Positions 54,131-63,280 of a DNA stretch of 64,000 nt are shown here, in pieces. The stretch's first letter is position 1; each line of letters begins with the position of its first letter. Source of the stretch: Sphingomonas spermidinifaciens (GTDB lineage: Bacteria > Pseudomonadota > Alphaproteobacteria > Sphingomonadales > Sphingomonadaceae); assembly GCF_002351485.1 (NCBI RefSeq), contig NZ_NWMW01000001.1, positions 806,001-870,000 on the forward strand, given 5' to 3'. The position numbers and the translations under genes are program-made. Below the pieces are notes generated by a model. It did not search any database. It was not told the DNA's origin and worked only from the letters and a program-made list of their open reading frames with translations.

Positions 54131-54489
54131 AGCGCCGCGGCGACCCAGCGCAACTCGGCGCGCAGCACGCCCCAGGCACGCGCGGCGGCCCGGCTGTCCA
54201 TCGGCTCGAGCCCGACGCCCTTGGCCTCCAACGCCGTGACAAGCGTGCGTGGTGGCCGGACCAGCTTCGCGCCGGTGCCGAGGATGATGAACTCGGGCTG
54301 CGGGTCGATCGCGAACAGCGGACCAAGGTCGTCCTCGCCCAGCGCCTCGATCGGCGGCGGCGACCAGCCGTCGGCGCGGCGCGGCGTGATCGTCAGCCCC
54401 TCATAGATCCCGTCGTCCACGCGAAAACCGCGCCCGACGATGCCCGAGATCAGCGGCCCTTCGCCGCGCTGGTCGCGATCCATGCGCAT
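54115..54489 (-). CDS. Mth938-like domain protein (DUF498/NDUFAF3 family)
   Basis: 124 residues. Pattern GEGPLISGIVGRGFRVDDGIYEG, FIILGTGAKLVRPPRTLVTALEAKGVGLEPMDSRAAARAWGVL is that of the Mth938 family, related to the mitochondrial complex I assembly factor NDUFAF3. In bacteria it is often found beside secDF, as here (11 bp after secF). Start at 54489 or 54483. Confidence 0.85.
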   Translation of the reverse strand: MRMDRDQRGEGPLISGIVGRGFRVDDGIYEGLTITPRRADGWSPPPIEALGEDDLGPLFAIDPQPEFIILGTGAKLVRPPRTLVTALEAKGVGLEPMDSRAAARAWGVLRAELRWVAAALYPLD

Positions 54490-54499
54490 GGCCAAGGCC

Positions 54500-55468
54500 T
54501 TAACGCTCGCGCGGGGCGACGCGCTCCGCATTGGCATTGGCGCCGACCGCCTTCTGGTCGAAACTGTCGGGCGACACGTTGAACTGGATCAGGATGCCGT
54601 TGCCGACGAACATCGAAGACCAGGTGCCGACAATGATGCCGAGCGCCATCGCCAGGCTGAAGCCAAAGATCACGTCCGGCCCGAAGAAAACAAGGACGAG
54701 CAGCGGCATGGTGATCGACACCGACGTCATGACCGTCCGCGACAGCGTTTCATTGATCGACAGGTTAAGGATCTCGACGATGCCCATCCGGCGAAATTTG
54801 CGCAGGTTCTCGCGCACGCGGTCGAAGATGACGATCTTGTCGTTGAGCGAATAGCCGATGATGGTGAGCAGCGCGGCGATCGTGTTGAGGTCGAACTCAA
54901 GCTGCGTCAGCGCGAAGAAGCCGAGCACCACGATCATGTCCTGCGCGAGTGCCAGCAGCGCGCCGACGCCGAACTGCCATTCGAACCGGAACCAGATATA
55001 GATGGCGATGGCGATCATCGCGAGGCCAAGCGCCAGCGCGCCCTTCTCGAACAGTTCGCCCGATACCTTGCCCGACACCGCCTCGACCGAGCCGACGCGC
55101 GCGCCGGGATAGGCCTGTTCGATGGTGTCGCGCAGCTTCTGCGCCGCCTGGCTCGCCGATTGCGGGGTCTCGTTCGCGGGCACGGGCAAGCGGATGGCGA
55201 TGTCGCGCGGGCTGCCGAACTGCTGGATCGTCGATTCACCGACGCCCAGGCTGTCCACCCGTGCACGCAGCTGGTCGATCTCGACATCCTGCGAGAAGGT
55301 GACGCGGACGAGCTGGCCGCCGACGAAGTCGATGCCGAAATTGAGCCCCTTGGTCGCCAGCAGCGCGATGGAGGCGATCACCATCACCGTCGAAATGACC
55401 GCGGCGATCCGCCGGAACGCCATGAAGTCGATATTGGTGTTGTCGGGAACGAGCTTGAGCGGACGCAT
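54500..55468 (-). CDS. secF: Protein translocase subunit SecF
   Basis: 322 residues. Six membrane helices with a periplasmic P1 domain after the first: FMAFRRIAAVISTVMVIASIAL, GLNFGIDFVGGQLVRVTFS, IAIYIWFRFEWQFGVGALLAL, TIIGYSLNDKIVIFDRVREN (the SecF TM4-5 signature) and GVIVGTWSSMFV-like GIIVGTWSSMFVGNGILIQF. With SecD it uses the proton gradient to pull preproteins through SecYEG. It follows secD after 11 bp. Confidence 0.96.
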   Translation of the reverse strand: MRPLKLVPDNTNIDFMAFRRIAAVISTVMVIASIALLATKGLNFGIDFVGGQLVRVTFSQDVEIDQLRARVDSLGVGESTIQQFGSPRDIAIRLPVPANETPQSASQAAQKLRDTIEQAYPGARVGSVEAVSGKVSGELFEKGALALGLAMIAIAIYIWFRFEWQFGVGALLALAQDMIVVLGFFALTQLEFDLNTIAALLTIIGYSLNDKIVIFDRVRENLRKFRRMGIVEILNLSINETLSRTVMTSVSITMPLLVLVFFGPDVIFGFSLAMALGIIVGTWSSMFVGNGILIQFNVSPDSFDQKAVGANANAERVAPRER

Positions 55469-55479
55469 GGGATAGTTCC

Positions 55480-57069
55480 TCAGATCACCAGCTCGCGCGG
55501 ACGCTTGGCAAGCCAGTTCGCGACCATCAGGCGGGTAAAGGTGACGGCGGTGAAGACCGAGGTGACGATGCCGATGATGAGCACGACGGCGAAGCCGCGC
55601 ACCGGGCCGGCGCCGAACACGAACATCATCACCGCGGCGATCGCGTTGGTGACGTTGGCGTCGAAGATCGCCCGCGTCGCTTCCTTGTAGCCGAACTCGA
55701 CCGCGGCATTGACGCTGCGCCCGCGCCGCCGCTCCTCGCGGATGCGCTCGTTGATGAGCACGTTGGCGTCGACCGCCGCGCCGATTGTCAGCACGAAGCC
55801 GGCGATGCCCGGCAGCGTCAGCGTCGCGTTGAAGAGTGCCATGACGCCCAGGATCATCAGCACGTTCACGACGAGGGCGATATTGGCGTAGATGCCGAAG
55901 CGCAGATAGGCGAACAGCATGAGGACGACGATCGCCAGCGTGCCGATGACGCCCGCGATCACGCCCGACTGGATCGAATCGGCGCCAAGCTCGGGGCTGA
56001 TCGTCGATTCCTCGATCACCGACAGATCGACCGGCAGCTTGCCCGACCGCAGCGCGATCGCCAGCTGGTTGGCGCTCTCGACGGTGAACCCGCCCGAGAT
56101 GCTCGCCGCGCCACCCAGAATCTGTTCGTTGATGTTGGGCGCCGAAATCACCGAATTGTCGACGATGATCGCGAACGGCTTGCCGACATTCTCCTGCGTC
56201 ACTCGCGCGAAGCGGCGGCCGCCCTCCGAGTTGAAGCGGATGCCGACGATTGGCGCACCCGTCTGCGGATCGAACTCCTGACGCGCATCGGCGATCTGGT
56301 CGCCCGAGATGATCGTCGAGCGCCGGACCGCGATCGGCCCGCCGCTGGTCGGATAGGGCAACACCTGGCTGCCGATCGGCGCCTGCCCGCGGGCGAGCGC
56401 GGCGGGGTCGGCGGCAGTGTCAACCAGCTTGAACTCGAGCCGGGCGGTCTTGCCGAGCAATTCCTTCAGCGCCTGCGGGTCCTGAAGGCCGGGCACCTGA
56501 ACGACGATGCGGTTCGATCCCTGGCGGATGATCGTCGGCTCTCGCGTGCCGAGCTCGTCGACGCGGCGGCGCACGACCTCGGTCGCGTCGACCATCGCCT
56601 GCTCGGTCGCTTGTGCAAGGCCGGCCTCGGTCGGCGTCATCGTGACGGTGTTGGTGTCGCGGACGGCAATGTCCCAGTCGCGCTGACCGGTGAGGCCCGC
56701 CCCCGCGGTCAGCGGCAGCAGCCGCTCGCGCACCGCGTCGATCTGGCCCGTGTCGCGAACCATGAAGCTGATCTGGCCGCCGCGCGTCGAGATGTCGCCG
56801 ATCGCGATGCGCGGCGCGCGGCGCATCTCGCCCTGGATCGTGTCTCGCATCGTCTCGAGGCGCTGGTTGCGCACGTCGCTCGTCTGCGCCTCGAGCAGGA
56901 TGTAGCTGCCCCCGGCCAGGTCGAGGCCGAGATTGACCTTGGGCAGGCGCTCCCATCCCGGCACCCGCGACCCGATCGAACCGGGCAACAGCGTCGGCAC
57001 CGCCAGCAGCACGCCCACTACGACCGTGGCCCAGGTGAGCCACTTCTTCCACGAAGGAAAGTCGAGCAT
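55480..57069 (-). CDS. secD: Protein translocase subunit SecD
   Basis: 529 residues. First membrane helix near residues 11-30 (WLTWATVVVGVLLAVPTLLP), then the periplasmic P1 head (LGLDLAGGSYILLEAQ; VRRRVDELGTREPTIIRQGSNRIVVQVPG), and helices 2-6 in the C-terminal third: IVVLMLFAYLRFGIYANIAL, TLPGIAGFVLTIGAAVDANVLINERIREE (proton-path Asp) and FGAGPVRGFAVVLIIGIVTS. The start ATG overlaps the yajC stop by one base. Confidence 0.97.
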   Translation of the reverse strand: MLDFPSWKKWLTWATVVVGVLLAVPTLLPGSIGSRVPGWERLPKVNLGLDLAGGSYILLEAQTSDVRNQRLETMRDTIQGEMRRAPRIAIGDISTRGGQISFMVRDTGQIDAVRERLLPLTAGAGLTGQRDWDIAVRDTNTVTMTPTEAGLAQATEQAMVDATEVVRRRVDELGTREPTIIRQGSNRIVVQVPGLQDPQALKELLGKTARLEFKLVDTAADPAALARGQAPIGSQVLPYPTSGGPIAVRRSTIISGDQIADARQEFDPQTGAPIVGIRFNSEGGRRFARVTQENVGKPFAIIVDNSVISAPNINEQILGGAASISGGFTVESANQLAIALRSGKLPVDLSVIEESTISPELGADSIQSGVIAGVIGTLAIVVLMLFAYLRFGIYANIALVVNVLMILGVMALFNATLTLPGIAGFVLTIGAAVDANVLINERIREERRRGRSVNAAVEFGYKEATRAIFDANVTNAIAAVMMFVFGAGPVRGFAVVLIIGIVTSVFTAVTFTRLMVANWLAKRPRELVI

Positions 57070-57404
57070 CAGTCGTTGGCCGGCTTGCCGCCCAGCGGCG
57101 TCACCTCGGCGATCGTCGCCTTGACCACGCGGACCCGGACGTTCGGCGCGATCTCGACCTCCAGATGCGCATCCTCGACGCGCGTCACCTTGCCGATCAG
57201 CCCGCCGGCGGTGACGACGGTGTCGCCCTTCTTTGTGTTGGCGATCGCCGTCTGCAGCGTCTTCATCCGCCGCTGCTGCGGGCGAATCATCAGGAAGTAG
57301 AAGGCGATGAAGATCAGGACGAGCGGCGCGATGCCGAGGATCTGACCGGCGACGCCGGGGGCTGCGGCGCCCGCGGATTGGGCAAAGGCTGGGCTTGCGA
57401 ACAT
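57069..57404 (-). CDS. yajC: Preprotein translocase subunit YajC
   Basis: 111 residues. One membrane helix (ILGIAPLVLIFIAFYFLMIR) followed by the conserved RPQQRRMKTLQTAIANTKKGDTVVTAGGLIGKV and a short cytoplasmic domain. It is the small accessory of SecDF. The first gene of the leftward yajC-secD-secF unit; the ATG at 57404 is preferred to an upstream in-frame ATG because it gives the normal length. tRNA-Pro lies 156 bp upstream on the other strand. Confidence 0.95.
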   Translation of the reverse strand: MFASPAFAQSAGAAAPGVAGQILGIAPLVLIFIAFYFLMIRPQQRRMKTLQTAIANTKKGDTVVTAGGLIGKVTRVEDAHLEVEIAPNVRVRVVKATIAEVTPLGGKPAND

Positions 57405-57560
57405 GATCGGGTCGATTGCGCCTGCGTTCAGGGGCGGGGCGACACGCCCCGTTTCCAAGCGGCGCGCGCTATCATGCGGCTAGGTCCCGCGCAACTATGC
57501 CCGCAAGGCCGCCACCCCCTTGCGCAGGCCCGGCGATCCGCGTAGAGGCGCGCGCTCGGT

Positions 57561-57637
57561 CGGGACGTAGCGCAGCCTGGTAGCGCATCACACTGGGGGT
57601 GTGGGGGTCGCAGGTTCGAATCCTGTCGTCCCGACCA
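57561..57637 (+). tRNA. tRNA-Pro, anticodon GGG
   Basis: 77 nt with encoded CCA. Acceptor stem CGGGACG/CGTCCCG, D arm GCGC-AGCCTGGTA-GCGC, anticodon stem TCACA/TGTGG with one T-G pair and loop CTGGGGG (GGG at 34-36), T arm GCAGG-TTCGAAT-CCTGT. It reads CCC and CCU codons. Confidence 0.96.
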
Positions 57638-57754
57638 ACTTCATATAGCATCCCAAGGGCCATCCGGTGCCGCTTGTCGCCGCCCGGCTGCGGCCGTATC
57701 GTCGCACCGACGCGGATAGGGAGGCGTTCGACGCGCAAGCTCGGCCTGATCGCA

Positions 57755-58261
57755 ATGGCGGCACTGCCACTCACCGCCCTGCCCGCGCATCCGCCGAAGA
57801 CGCCGATGGTCAGCTGGGGCAAGGCAGGGGTCGCGTTCGACACCTACCGCGCCGATGCGGTCGAGTGCGGGCGCGCGGGCCATTTTCGCGACGTGTCGGA
57901 TACCGAGGCTGCGAAGGTCTTTCGCGACGCCTCTCGCCGGCTGGAGGATAACGAGACCGCACTCGGCCTCGCCGCGCAGACCGGCGACCTGACCCGCGTC
58001 GGCAACATCAACGCCATGTCGCAACAGATCATCAGCGGCACCCGCCCGCGCGAGCGGATGCGCGAGGTGGCGGGGGTACTGAACGACACGGTGGCAGCGT
58101 GCCTAACGCAGCGCGGCTATGTGCGCTTCACGCTGACCGAGGCGCAGGAGAAGTCGCTGAAGGCGGACCCGGCCGGGACGGAGGCGCGACACCACTTCCT
58201 CCACGCGCTGGCGAGCGATGCAAAGGTGCTGGCGGTGCAGGCCAGCGCGAGCGCCACCTAG
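57755..58261 (+). CDS. Hypothetical exported protein
   Basis: 168 residues as called. The mature part (from about SWGKAGVAFDTYRADAVECG) is helical, with DNETALGLAAQTGDLTRVGN, GTRPRERMREVAGVLNDTVAACLTQRGYVRF and a tail rich in Ala. I do not recognise a family. The first residues (MAALPLTALPAHP) look like the end of a signal peptide; a longer start upstream (CTG 57746 or non-standard) may exist, because hydrophobic residues KLGLIA precede the ATG and a GGGAGG box lies 30 bp before it. It directly follows tRNA-Pro. Confidence 0.6.
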   Translation: MAALPLTALPAHPPKTPMVSWGKAGVAFDTYRADAVECGRAGHFRDVSDTEAAKVFRDASRRLEDNETALGLAAQTGDLTRVGNINAMSQQIISGTRPRERMREVAGVLNDTVAACLTQRGYVRFTLTEAQEKSLKADPAGTEARHHFLHALASDAKVLAVQASASAT

Positions 58262-58270
58262 AAAGCCGCG

Positions 58271-58297
58271 CGTCCGTTAGGGGCAGGAAAGCGGACG
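58271..58297. repeat. GTCCGTT...AGCGGAC hairpin element, copy 1
   Basis: Imperfect hairpin GTCCGTT/AGCGGAC around GGGGCAGGAA-type loop. It ends at the base before the stop of the small gene at 58298-58606. A second, similar copy lies at 58629-58656 in the same orientation. Confidence 0.6.
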
Positions 58298-58606
58298 TTA
58301 AAGGATCACACCTTCGCGATACGCCAGCTTCGCACTTCCACGCGCCTTGGCGCCACGTTTCGTGACTTCTAGGCTAACCTGCCGATCTATGCGGGTGAGA
58401 AGCGCCCCAAGGCAGTCATACTTCCTCATATCTGCGTCAGCATCAGTCTCGACACGAAGTTCCAGCCGGTCTGGGTCAGGCCCGAAGTTGCGAATTACGG
58501 CGTCTTGTCCGTAGAAGCGCTTTACCGCCTCCTTGATGAACTCTCCCTCGCCTTCCCGAAGAGGTGCGGGTGTCTTTGGAGGGACTGGCGGTGAAGCGAT
58601 AGGCAT
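58298..58606 (-). CDS. Small protein, unknown function, A/T-richer than its surroundings
   Basis: 102 residues. A Pro-rich start (PPVPPKTPAPLREG) precedes a compact domain: EFIKEAVKRFYGQDAVIRNFGPDPDRL, ELRVETDADADMRKYDCLGALLTRID, VSLEVTKRGAKARGSAKLAY. The mix of helix and beta-strand suggests a real folded protein. Codons use A and T at third positions more than the neighbours do. No ribosome site is evident before the ATG. It is bracketed by two copies of a hairpin repeat and stands near a tRNA gene, which suggests a horizontally acquired cassette. Family not recognised. Confidence 0.6.
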   Translation of the reverse strand: MPIASPPVPPKTPAPLREGEGEFIKEAVKRFYGQDAVIRNFGPDPDRLELRVETDADADMRKYDCLGALLTRIDRQVSLEVTKRGAKARGSAKLAYREGVIL

Positions 58607-58628
58607 TTGGGTATCTAACCTACAGACG

Positions 58629-58656
58629 AACGGCCGCTAATGGGCGTAAGCGGACA
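58629..58656. repeat. GGCCGCT...AGCGGAC hairpin element, copy 2
   Basis: CGGCCGCTAATGGGCGTAAG followed by CGGAC is the second copy of the element at 58271 (CCGYTARKGGG...AAGCGGAC in both), direct orientation, 23 bp from the small gene's start. Confidence 0.6.
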
Positions 58657-58675
58657 GGCTGCTCACGCCGCCTCG

Positions 58676-60559
58676 TTACCCGAACAGACGCCCCACGCTG
58701 CGCTCCAGCATCATCAGCTGCCACAGTGTCCGCCCGTGATCCGCGCGGCCCACCCTGTGCTCGCTCGCTAACGTCTCGATCGCCGCAGGTTCGAACCATG
58801 TCGCGAGGATTGGCGAACGCGCCAGTCCTGCCGCTTCCCCCGCCAGGGCGCCGCGGAACCAGGCGCTGACCGGGGTCACGAAGCCCATCTTGGGGCGATA
58901 GAGGATGTCGCGGGGCAGGTACGGCTCCATCGCCTTCTTCATCAGCCATTTGCCCTGCCCGCCCCGGATGCGCATCGCGGAGGGCAACGTCGCGGCGAAC
59001 TCGATCAGGCGGTGGTCGAGGAGGGGCTCGCGCGCTTCCAGGCTGACAGCCATGCTCGTGCGGTCAATCTTGGTCAGAATGTCGCCGGGCAGCCAGTGCT
59101 TGAAATCGGCATATTGCGCGGCGTCGAGCGCGTCGCGGCCGGGCGCGGCCTTCATCGTCCGCCAGTAACGGAGTTCCGCCGCATGATCGCCGAGCGCGCG
59201 CATCATCGCATCGGTATAAAGCCGCGCGCGCAGCTCGGGCCGGGTGACGCCGACGCCCTTGGCATAGGCTGCGGCCCCGTCCTCGGCGAGCGCGAGCAGC
59301 GTCGTCTTGGCGCGCAGCGGCCGGGGTGCCCAATCAGCCTTGGGAAAGACCGCGCCCAGCGCCCCTGCCGCGCGGCGCAGCGGGCCGGGCAGCAGCCCCC
59401 GCACCCGCTCCTCGCCCGCATGGAAGCGGTAGCGGCGGTAGCCCGCCATCGCCTCGTCAGCGCCATCGCCCGACAGCGCGACCGTCACCTCTGCGCGAGC
59501 GAGCTCGCAGACACGATAGGTGGCGAGCGCGGAGGCATCGGCGAAGGGCTCGTCGAAGGCGGCGACCAGCGTGTCGATCAGCGCGAAATCGTCGGCGGCG
59601 ACCACGCGCTCGCGGTGATCGGTGGCGAAGCGGCGGGCGATGGTGGTGGCGTGCGAGCGCTCGTCATGCCCCGCCTCGTCGAAGCCGATCGTGCAGGTCT
59701 TGACCGCGTGCTTCGAGACCTCGGCCATCAGCGCGACCACGGCCGAGCTGTCGACGCCGCCCGACAGGAAGGCGCCCAGCGGCACATCGGCGACCATGCG
59801 GCTCCGCACGCCCACGCGCAGGTGCTCGGTCAGTTCGGCGGCGAGGTCGGCGGCGCTGCCCTTCGCGCGGTTCGAGAAGTCGACGTCCCACCACTGGCGC
59901 GGTTGCGGCACGGGCTTGCCGCGCTCGATGAGAAGGAAGTGCCCGGCGGGCAGCTTCTTCACCCCCGCGACGATGCACGCGTCGTCGGGCACGTAGCCGA
60001 GGCCCATGAAATCCTCGATCGCGGTGGCGTCGAGTTCGCGCCGAACCAGAGGATGCGCGAGCAGACCCTTGAGTTCGCTCGCAAAGGCGATCGCGCCGTC
60101 GGCCAGCTCGACATGGTGGAGCGGCTTCACCCCCATCCGGTCGCGCCCGAGGAACAGCGTCTGCGTGCGTGCATCGTGGATGGCAAAGGCGAACATGCCA
60201 TTGAGGCGCGGCAACAGGTCCGGCCCCCAGGCGCGCCAGCCATGGAGCAGCACCTCGGTATCGCCGGCGGTGCGAAACCGCGCGCCCTTGGCCTCCAGCT
60301 CGGCGCGGACCTCGGCGAAATTGTAGATCTCGCCGTTATAGGTGACGGTGATGTCGCCGTCGTCGGTCGCCATCGGCTGACGCCCGCCCGCGAGGTCGAT
60401 GATCGACAGGCGGCGATGGCCGAAGCCGACGCCCGGCGCGGTCCAGATGCCCGACCCGTCAGGCCCCCGATGCGCGAGCGCGTCGCACATCGCGGCGATG
60501 CGGCCGGGCTCGACGGGCTTGGGCGTGCCGGGGTAGAACAGCCCCGCGATGCCGCACAT
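58676..60559 (-). CDS. XrtA/PEP-CTERM-associated amidotransferase (asparagine synthase type)
   Basis: 627 residues. N-terminal class II glutaminase (Cys2 in MCGIAGLFYPG; ALAHRGPDGSGIW; VTYNGEIYNFAEVR) and C-terminal asparagine synthetase-type PP-loop domain (FLSGGVDSSAVVALMAE, about 255-271; ALSGDGADEAMAGYRRYRF; EAREPLLDHRLIEF). In exosortase A loci such proteins are thought to amidate a sugar acid or other component of the exopolysaccharide. It is the last gene of the leftward cluster and lies 4 bp after xrtA. It is not a general asparagine synthetase by context. Confidence 0.92.
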   Translation of the reverse strand: MCGIAGLFYPGTPKPVEPGRIAAMCDALAHRGPDGSGIWTAPGVGFGHRRLSIIDLAGGRQPMATDDGDITVTYNGEIYNFAEVRAELEAKGARFRTAGDTEVLLHGWRAWGPDLLPRLNGMFAFAIHDARTQTLFLGRDRMGVKPLHHVELADGAIAFASELKGLLAHPLVRRELDATAIEDFMGLGYVPDDACIVAGVKKLPAGHFLLIERGKPVPQPRQWWDVDFSNRAKGSAADLAAELTEHLRVGVRSRMVADVPLGAFLSGGVDSSAVVALMAEVSKHAVKTCTIGFDEAGHDERSHATTIARRFATDHRERVVAADDFALIDTLVAAFDEPFADASALATYRVCELARAEVTVALSGDGADEAMAGYRRYRFHAGEERVRGLLPGPLRRAAGALGAVFPKADWAPRPLRAKTTLLALAEDGAAAYAKGVGVTRPELRARLYTDAMMRALGDHAAELRYWRTMKAAPGRDALDAAQYADFKHWLPGDILTKIDRTSMAVSLEAREPLLDHRLIEFAATLPSAMRIRGGQGKWLMKKAMEPYLPRDILYRPKMGFVTPVSAWFRGALAGEAAGLARSPILATWFEPAAIETLASEHRVGRADHGRTLWQLMMLERSVGRLFG

Positions 60560-60563
60560 CCCC

Positions 60564-62087
60564 CTAGCGCCTGCCCGCGGCGCGGTCGGCCAGCGCCTCG
60601 ACGGGACCGAGCGTCGCCAGGAAGCGCTCGATCGTCGCGCGCGTGTCCTGCGATCCCCGCTTCTCCACCGACACCAGCACTGCGACCGCGGCCGGATCGC
60701 CCCCCGTCATTTTCACGCGCAACGTCTCCAGCTTCACCCGCTTCGGGTCACCGGTCAGGATAGAGCCGATGCACAGCCAGGTCACGACCTCGCGCTCGAC
60801 CGGGCCGGCATGGACGATCCGCATCGCCGCGCCGCCTTGCAGCGGCGCGAGGTCGGCGACGCGCAGCCACGGACCGTGCTCGACGATCGGGCCGATGTCG
60901 AAGCCGACGATTTCCTTCCCCTCGCGCTGGCTTGCCTGCACCGCGATGGCGAGATCGACGGTGGCGCCTGACGCATCGGCATAGCGGCCGATCAGGAAAT
61001 GGTCAGCGCCGGGATAGCTGGGCGTCCAAGGGGCCAGCGGGTCAATCGGCACGCGGCGCCAGCCGGGCAGTTGCGGCAGCTCTATCCGCGTAGGCAGCGC
61101 CGCCGCGCGGGCGTCGATCGCATGCGCCCAGCCCGCCGCCGCCACCGCGATGCCGAGCGACGCGCCAGCCACCGGCAGCAGCGCGGCGGCGAACCGCGGT
61201 GCCCTTTGCAACGTGGCGGGATCGAACCAAGTCGTGTCGACATCCCGGTCGAACCACGGCCAGGCGAGCGCAATCACCAGCGCCATCACCAGCCCGAAGA
61301 ACACCCAGCCATAGACGATATGGTCGAAGCCCGTCGCCGCCTCGACCGAGGTGAGGTGCGCGGCATAGATCGTCCCCCATGCCCGCAAGCCGTTGGCCAG
61401 CACCGGCATGGCGAGCGCGAAGGCGACGAAGGCGATCCGGCGCGGCCATGTTCGGAAACACACATTCGCCGCCAGCACCGCGAAGGCGAGCATGGCGAGG
61501 ACGAAGCGTGCGCCCGAGCACTCCTCCGCCACCTCGAACACGCCGTCAGGGGTGACGATCAGCACGCCGTCATAGGTGGCGGGCACGCCGGTCAGGACCA
61601 GCAGCGGCATCACCTGACGCACTGTCAGGTCCTGCAGCGGCGCCTCGATCGACTGACCGAAGGGCACGAGGAAGAAGAGCCAGCCGAGCGGAAAGGCGAG
61701 TGCGCGGGCCACATTGGGGCCGAGGGTCGCGATCGCGCTTCCCTGCATCATGACGATGAGGCCGAGGTGCCGCAGCACCGCCACCCCCGCCGCCGCGCCA
61801 ATGAGCCAGGCGAGCGCGCCGCCCGCGACGACAATCAGCCCCGGCCACCAGCCAGTCGGCGTAAGCTGCACCAGTCCCTCGCGCCGCTGCCAGACCAGCC
61901 AGGCGAAGATCGGTAGGACGAGCAGGCAATGGCCGAACGTCTCCGAGTTCCAGTAGATGCCGGCGAGGTCGGCAACGTCGCGGTGGAACAGCAGCGCGAG
62001 CGCCGCCACGACGAGCCCCAGCAGCCCGCCGTGCCGCCGCCATACGCTCTCGAACGGCACCGAGCGTCCGACCGCCAGCACGCTCAT
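60564..62087 (-). CDS. xrtA: Exosortase A fused to an EpsI domain
   Basis: 507 residues. About eight to ten membrane helices in the first 310 residues. Exosortase active-site pattern: Cys in VAEECSGARFVLAM, Arg in PVLANGLRAWGTIYAAHL, and His in TGFDHIVYGWVFF. A further helix (AALLPVAGASLGIAVAAAGW) leads to an EpsI-type periplasmic domain (LPQLPGWRRVPIDPLAPWTP; HFLIGRYADASGATVDLAI). Exosortases process PEP-CTERM proteins in the inner membrane. The ATG at 62087 overlaps the glycosyltransferase stop by four bases (ATGA). Confidence 0.94.
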   Translation of the reverse strand: MSVLAVGRSVPFESVWRRHGGLLGLVVAALALLFHRDVADLAGIYWNSETFGHCLLVLPIFAWLVWQRREGLVQLTPTGWWPGLIVVAGGALAWLIGAAAGVAVLRHLGLIVMMQGSAIATLGPNVARALAFPLGWLFFLVPFGQSIEAPLQDLTVRQVMPLLVLTGVPATYDGVLIVTPDGVFEVAEECSGARFVLAMLAFAVLAANVCFRTWPRRIAFVAFALAMPVLANGLRAWGTIYAAHLTSVEAATGFDHIVYGWVFFGLVMALVIALAWPWFDRDVDTTWFDPATLQRAPRFAAALLPVAGASLGIAVAAAGWAHAIDARAAALPTRIELPQLPGWRRVPIDPLAPWTPSYPGADHFLIGRYADASGATVDLAIAVQASQREGKEIVGFDIGPIVEHGPWLRVADLAPLQGGAAMRIVHAGPVEREVVTWLCIGSILTGDPKRVKLETLRVKMTGGDPAAVAVLVSVEKRGSQDTRATIERFLATLGPVEALADRAAGRR

Positions 62088-63280
62088 GCCGCCACCCGCC
62101 GTTCGACCGGCCGGTCGAGCACCGCATCGAGCGCGGCGAGGCGTGCGGCCCAGCCATAACGATCCTCGACGCAGGCGCGCGCCGCCCTGCCCTGCGCCGC
62201 CGCCGCATCGCGATCGGCGAGCAGCGCAAGAATGCGCTCGGCAAAGGCATCTGCATCGCCCGCCACCGACAGCGTGCCGCGATGCTCGATCCCCTCGGCC
62301 GCCACTGTTGAGGCAACGATCGGGCGGGCCAACGCCATCGCCTCCAGCACCTTGTTCTGCACGCCGCGCGCGGTGAGGAGCGGTGCGACGACCACGGGCG
62401 CGGCAGCAAGCCAGGGGCGCACGTCGGCGACCGCGCCCGTCACGCGCACCCACTCGCCCGCCAGCGCGCGCACCGCTTTGGCAGGCGCCCGGCCGACGAT
62501 GTTGAACGGCAGGTCGATGCCGCGCGCGGCGAGGCGCGGCATCACCTCGCCCGCGAACCAGCACGCCGCCTCGACATTGGGCGCATAGTCCATCTGGCCG
62601 GTGAAGGTGACGCCCGGCACCGCGGCCGAGCGGTCGAACGCCCCGGCGGGATCGAAGAACGCCGTGTCGATGCCGTTCTCCACCACCGTCACGCGCGGCG
62701 CGGCGCCGCCGGCGCGGAACAGCGCCGCCTCCGCCTCGCTCACGAACAGGCTGGCGTCGACGCGGGCGGCGATCTCGTGCTCGAAGGCGCCGAGCAGTCG
62801 TGCCTCGCGCGCCATCACCCACGCCATCGGCGGCGTGCCCGCGGCGGCGTAGGAGGTGAACTTGGCGCTGTCGACGTCGCAGAAGTCCATCACGATGCGA
62901 GCATCCGTGACGGTCGGCAGATACTGAGCCATCTGGCCCGAAAAGACGAAAATCGTGTCGATCGCCTCGCGCGCCAGCACCGCGCGCACGCGCTCGGCGA
63001 CGCCGGCGTCGGCGAAGGCGGCGACCGAGATCGGCCGCCCGCTCGCCAGCGCCTCCAGCCCCGCTCGCCATTGCGGCTTGCCGCGCCAGGTGACGTGATG
63101 GCTGGCGCAGACCTCGCCCAGCACAGCGTCATGGCCCAGGTCGGCAGGGTCGTCGGCAAAGGTGACGAGGTGGACCGGGCCTCTTGCGGCCATGTGACGC
63201 AGCAGGTGCCAACCGCGGATCTTGTCGCCGCGATCGGGCGGGTACGGCACCCGATGCGCGAGGAACAGCGTGCCCCCCAT
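62084..63280 (-). CDS. XrtA-associated glycosyltransferase (TIGR03087-like, GT4)
   Basis: 398 residues. N-terminal start GTLFLAHRVPYPPDRGDKIRGWHLL is a hallmark of the family; GT-B fold with VDASLFVSEAEAALFRAGG, NGIDTAFFDPAGAF, and the GT4-type nucleotide-binding end APLLTARGVQNKVLEAMALARPIVAS. It should add a sugar to the exopolysaccharide linked with the PEP-CTERM/exosortase system. It overlaps its neighbours by one base upstream (63280) and four downstream. Confidence 0.93.
   Translation of the reverse strand: MGGTLFLAHRVPYPPDRGDKIRGWHLLRHMAARGPVHLVTFADDPADLGHDAVLGEVCASHHVTWRGKPQWRAGLEALASGRPISVAAFADAGVAERVRAVLAREAIDTIFVFSGQMAQYLPTVTDARIVMDFCDVDSAKFTSYAAAGTPPMAWVMAREARLLGAFEHEIAARVDASLFVSEAEAALFRAGGAAPRVTVVENGIDTAFFDPAGAFDRSAAVPGVTFTGQMDYAPNVEAACWFAGEVMPRLAARGIDLPFNIVGRAPAKAVRALAGEWVRVTGAVADVRPWLAAAPVVVAPLLTARGVQNKVLEAMALARPIVASTVAAEGIEHRGTLSVAGDADAFAERILALLADRDAAAAQGRAARACVEDRYGWAARLAALDAVLDRPVERRVAA

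Noticed and set aside
57561..58675. Genomic island integrated at tRNA-Pro
   Set aside because: No integrase and no second copy of the tRNA 3' end was found; the A/T-richer gene is bracketed by a different repeat.
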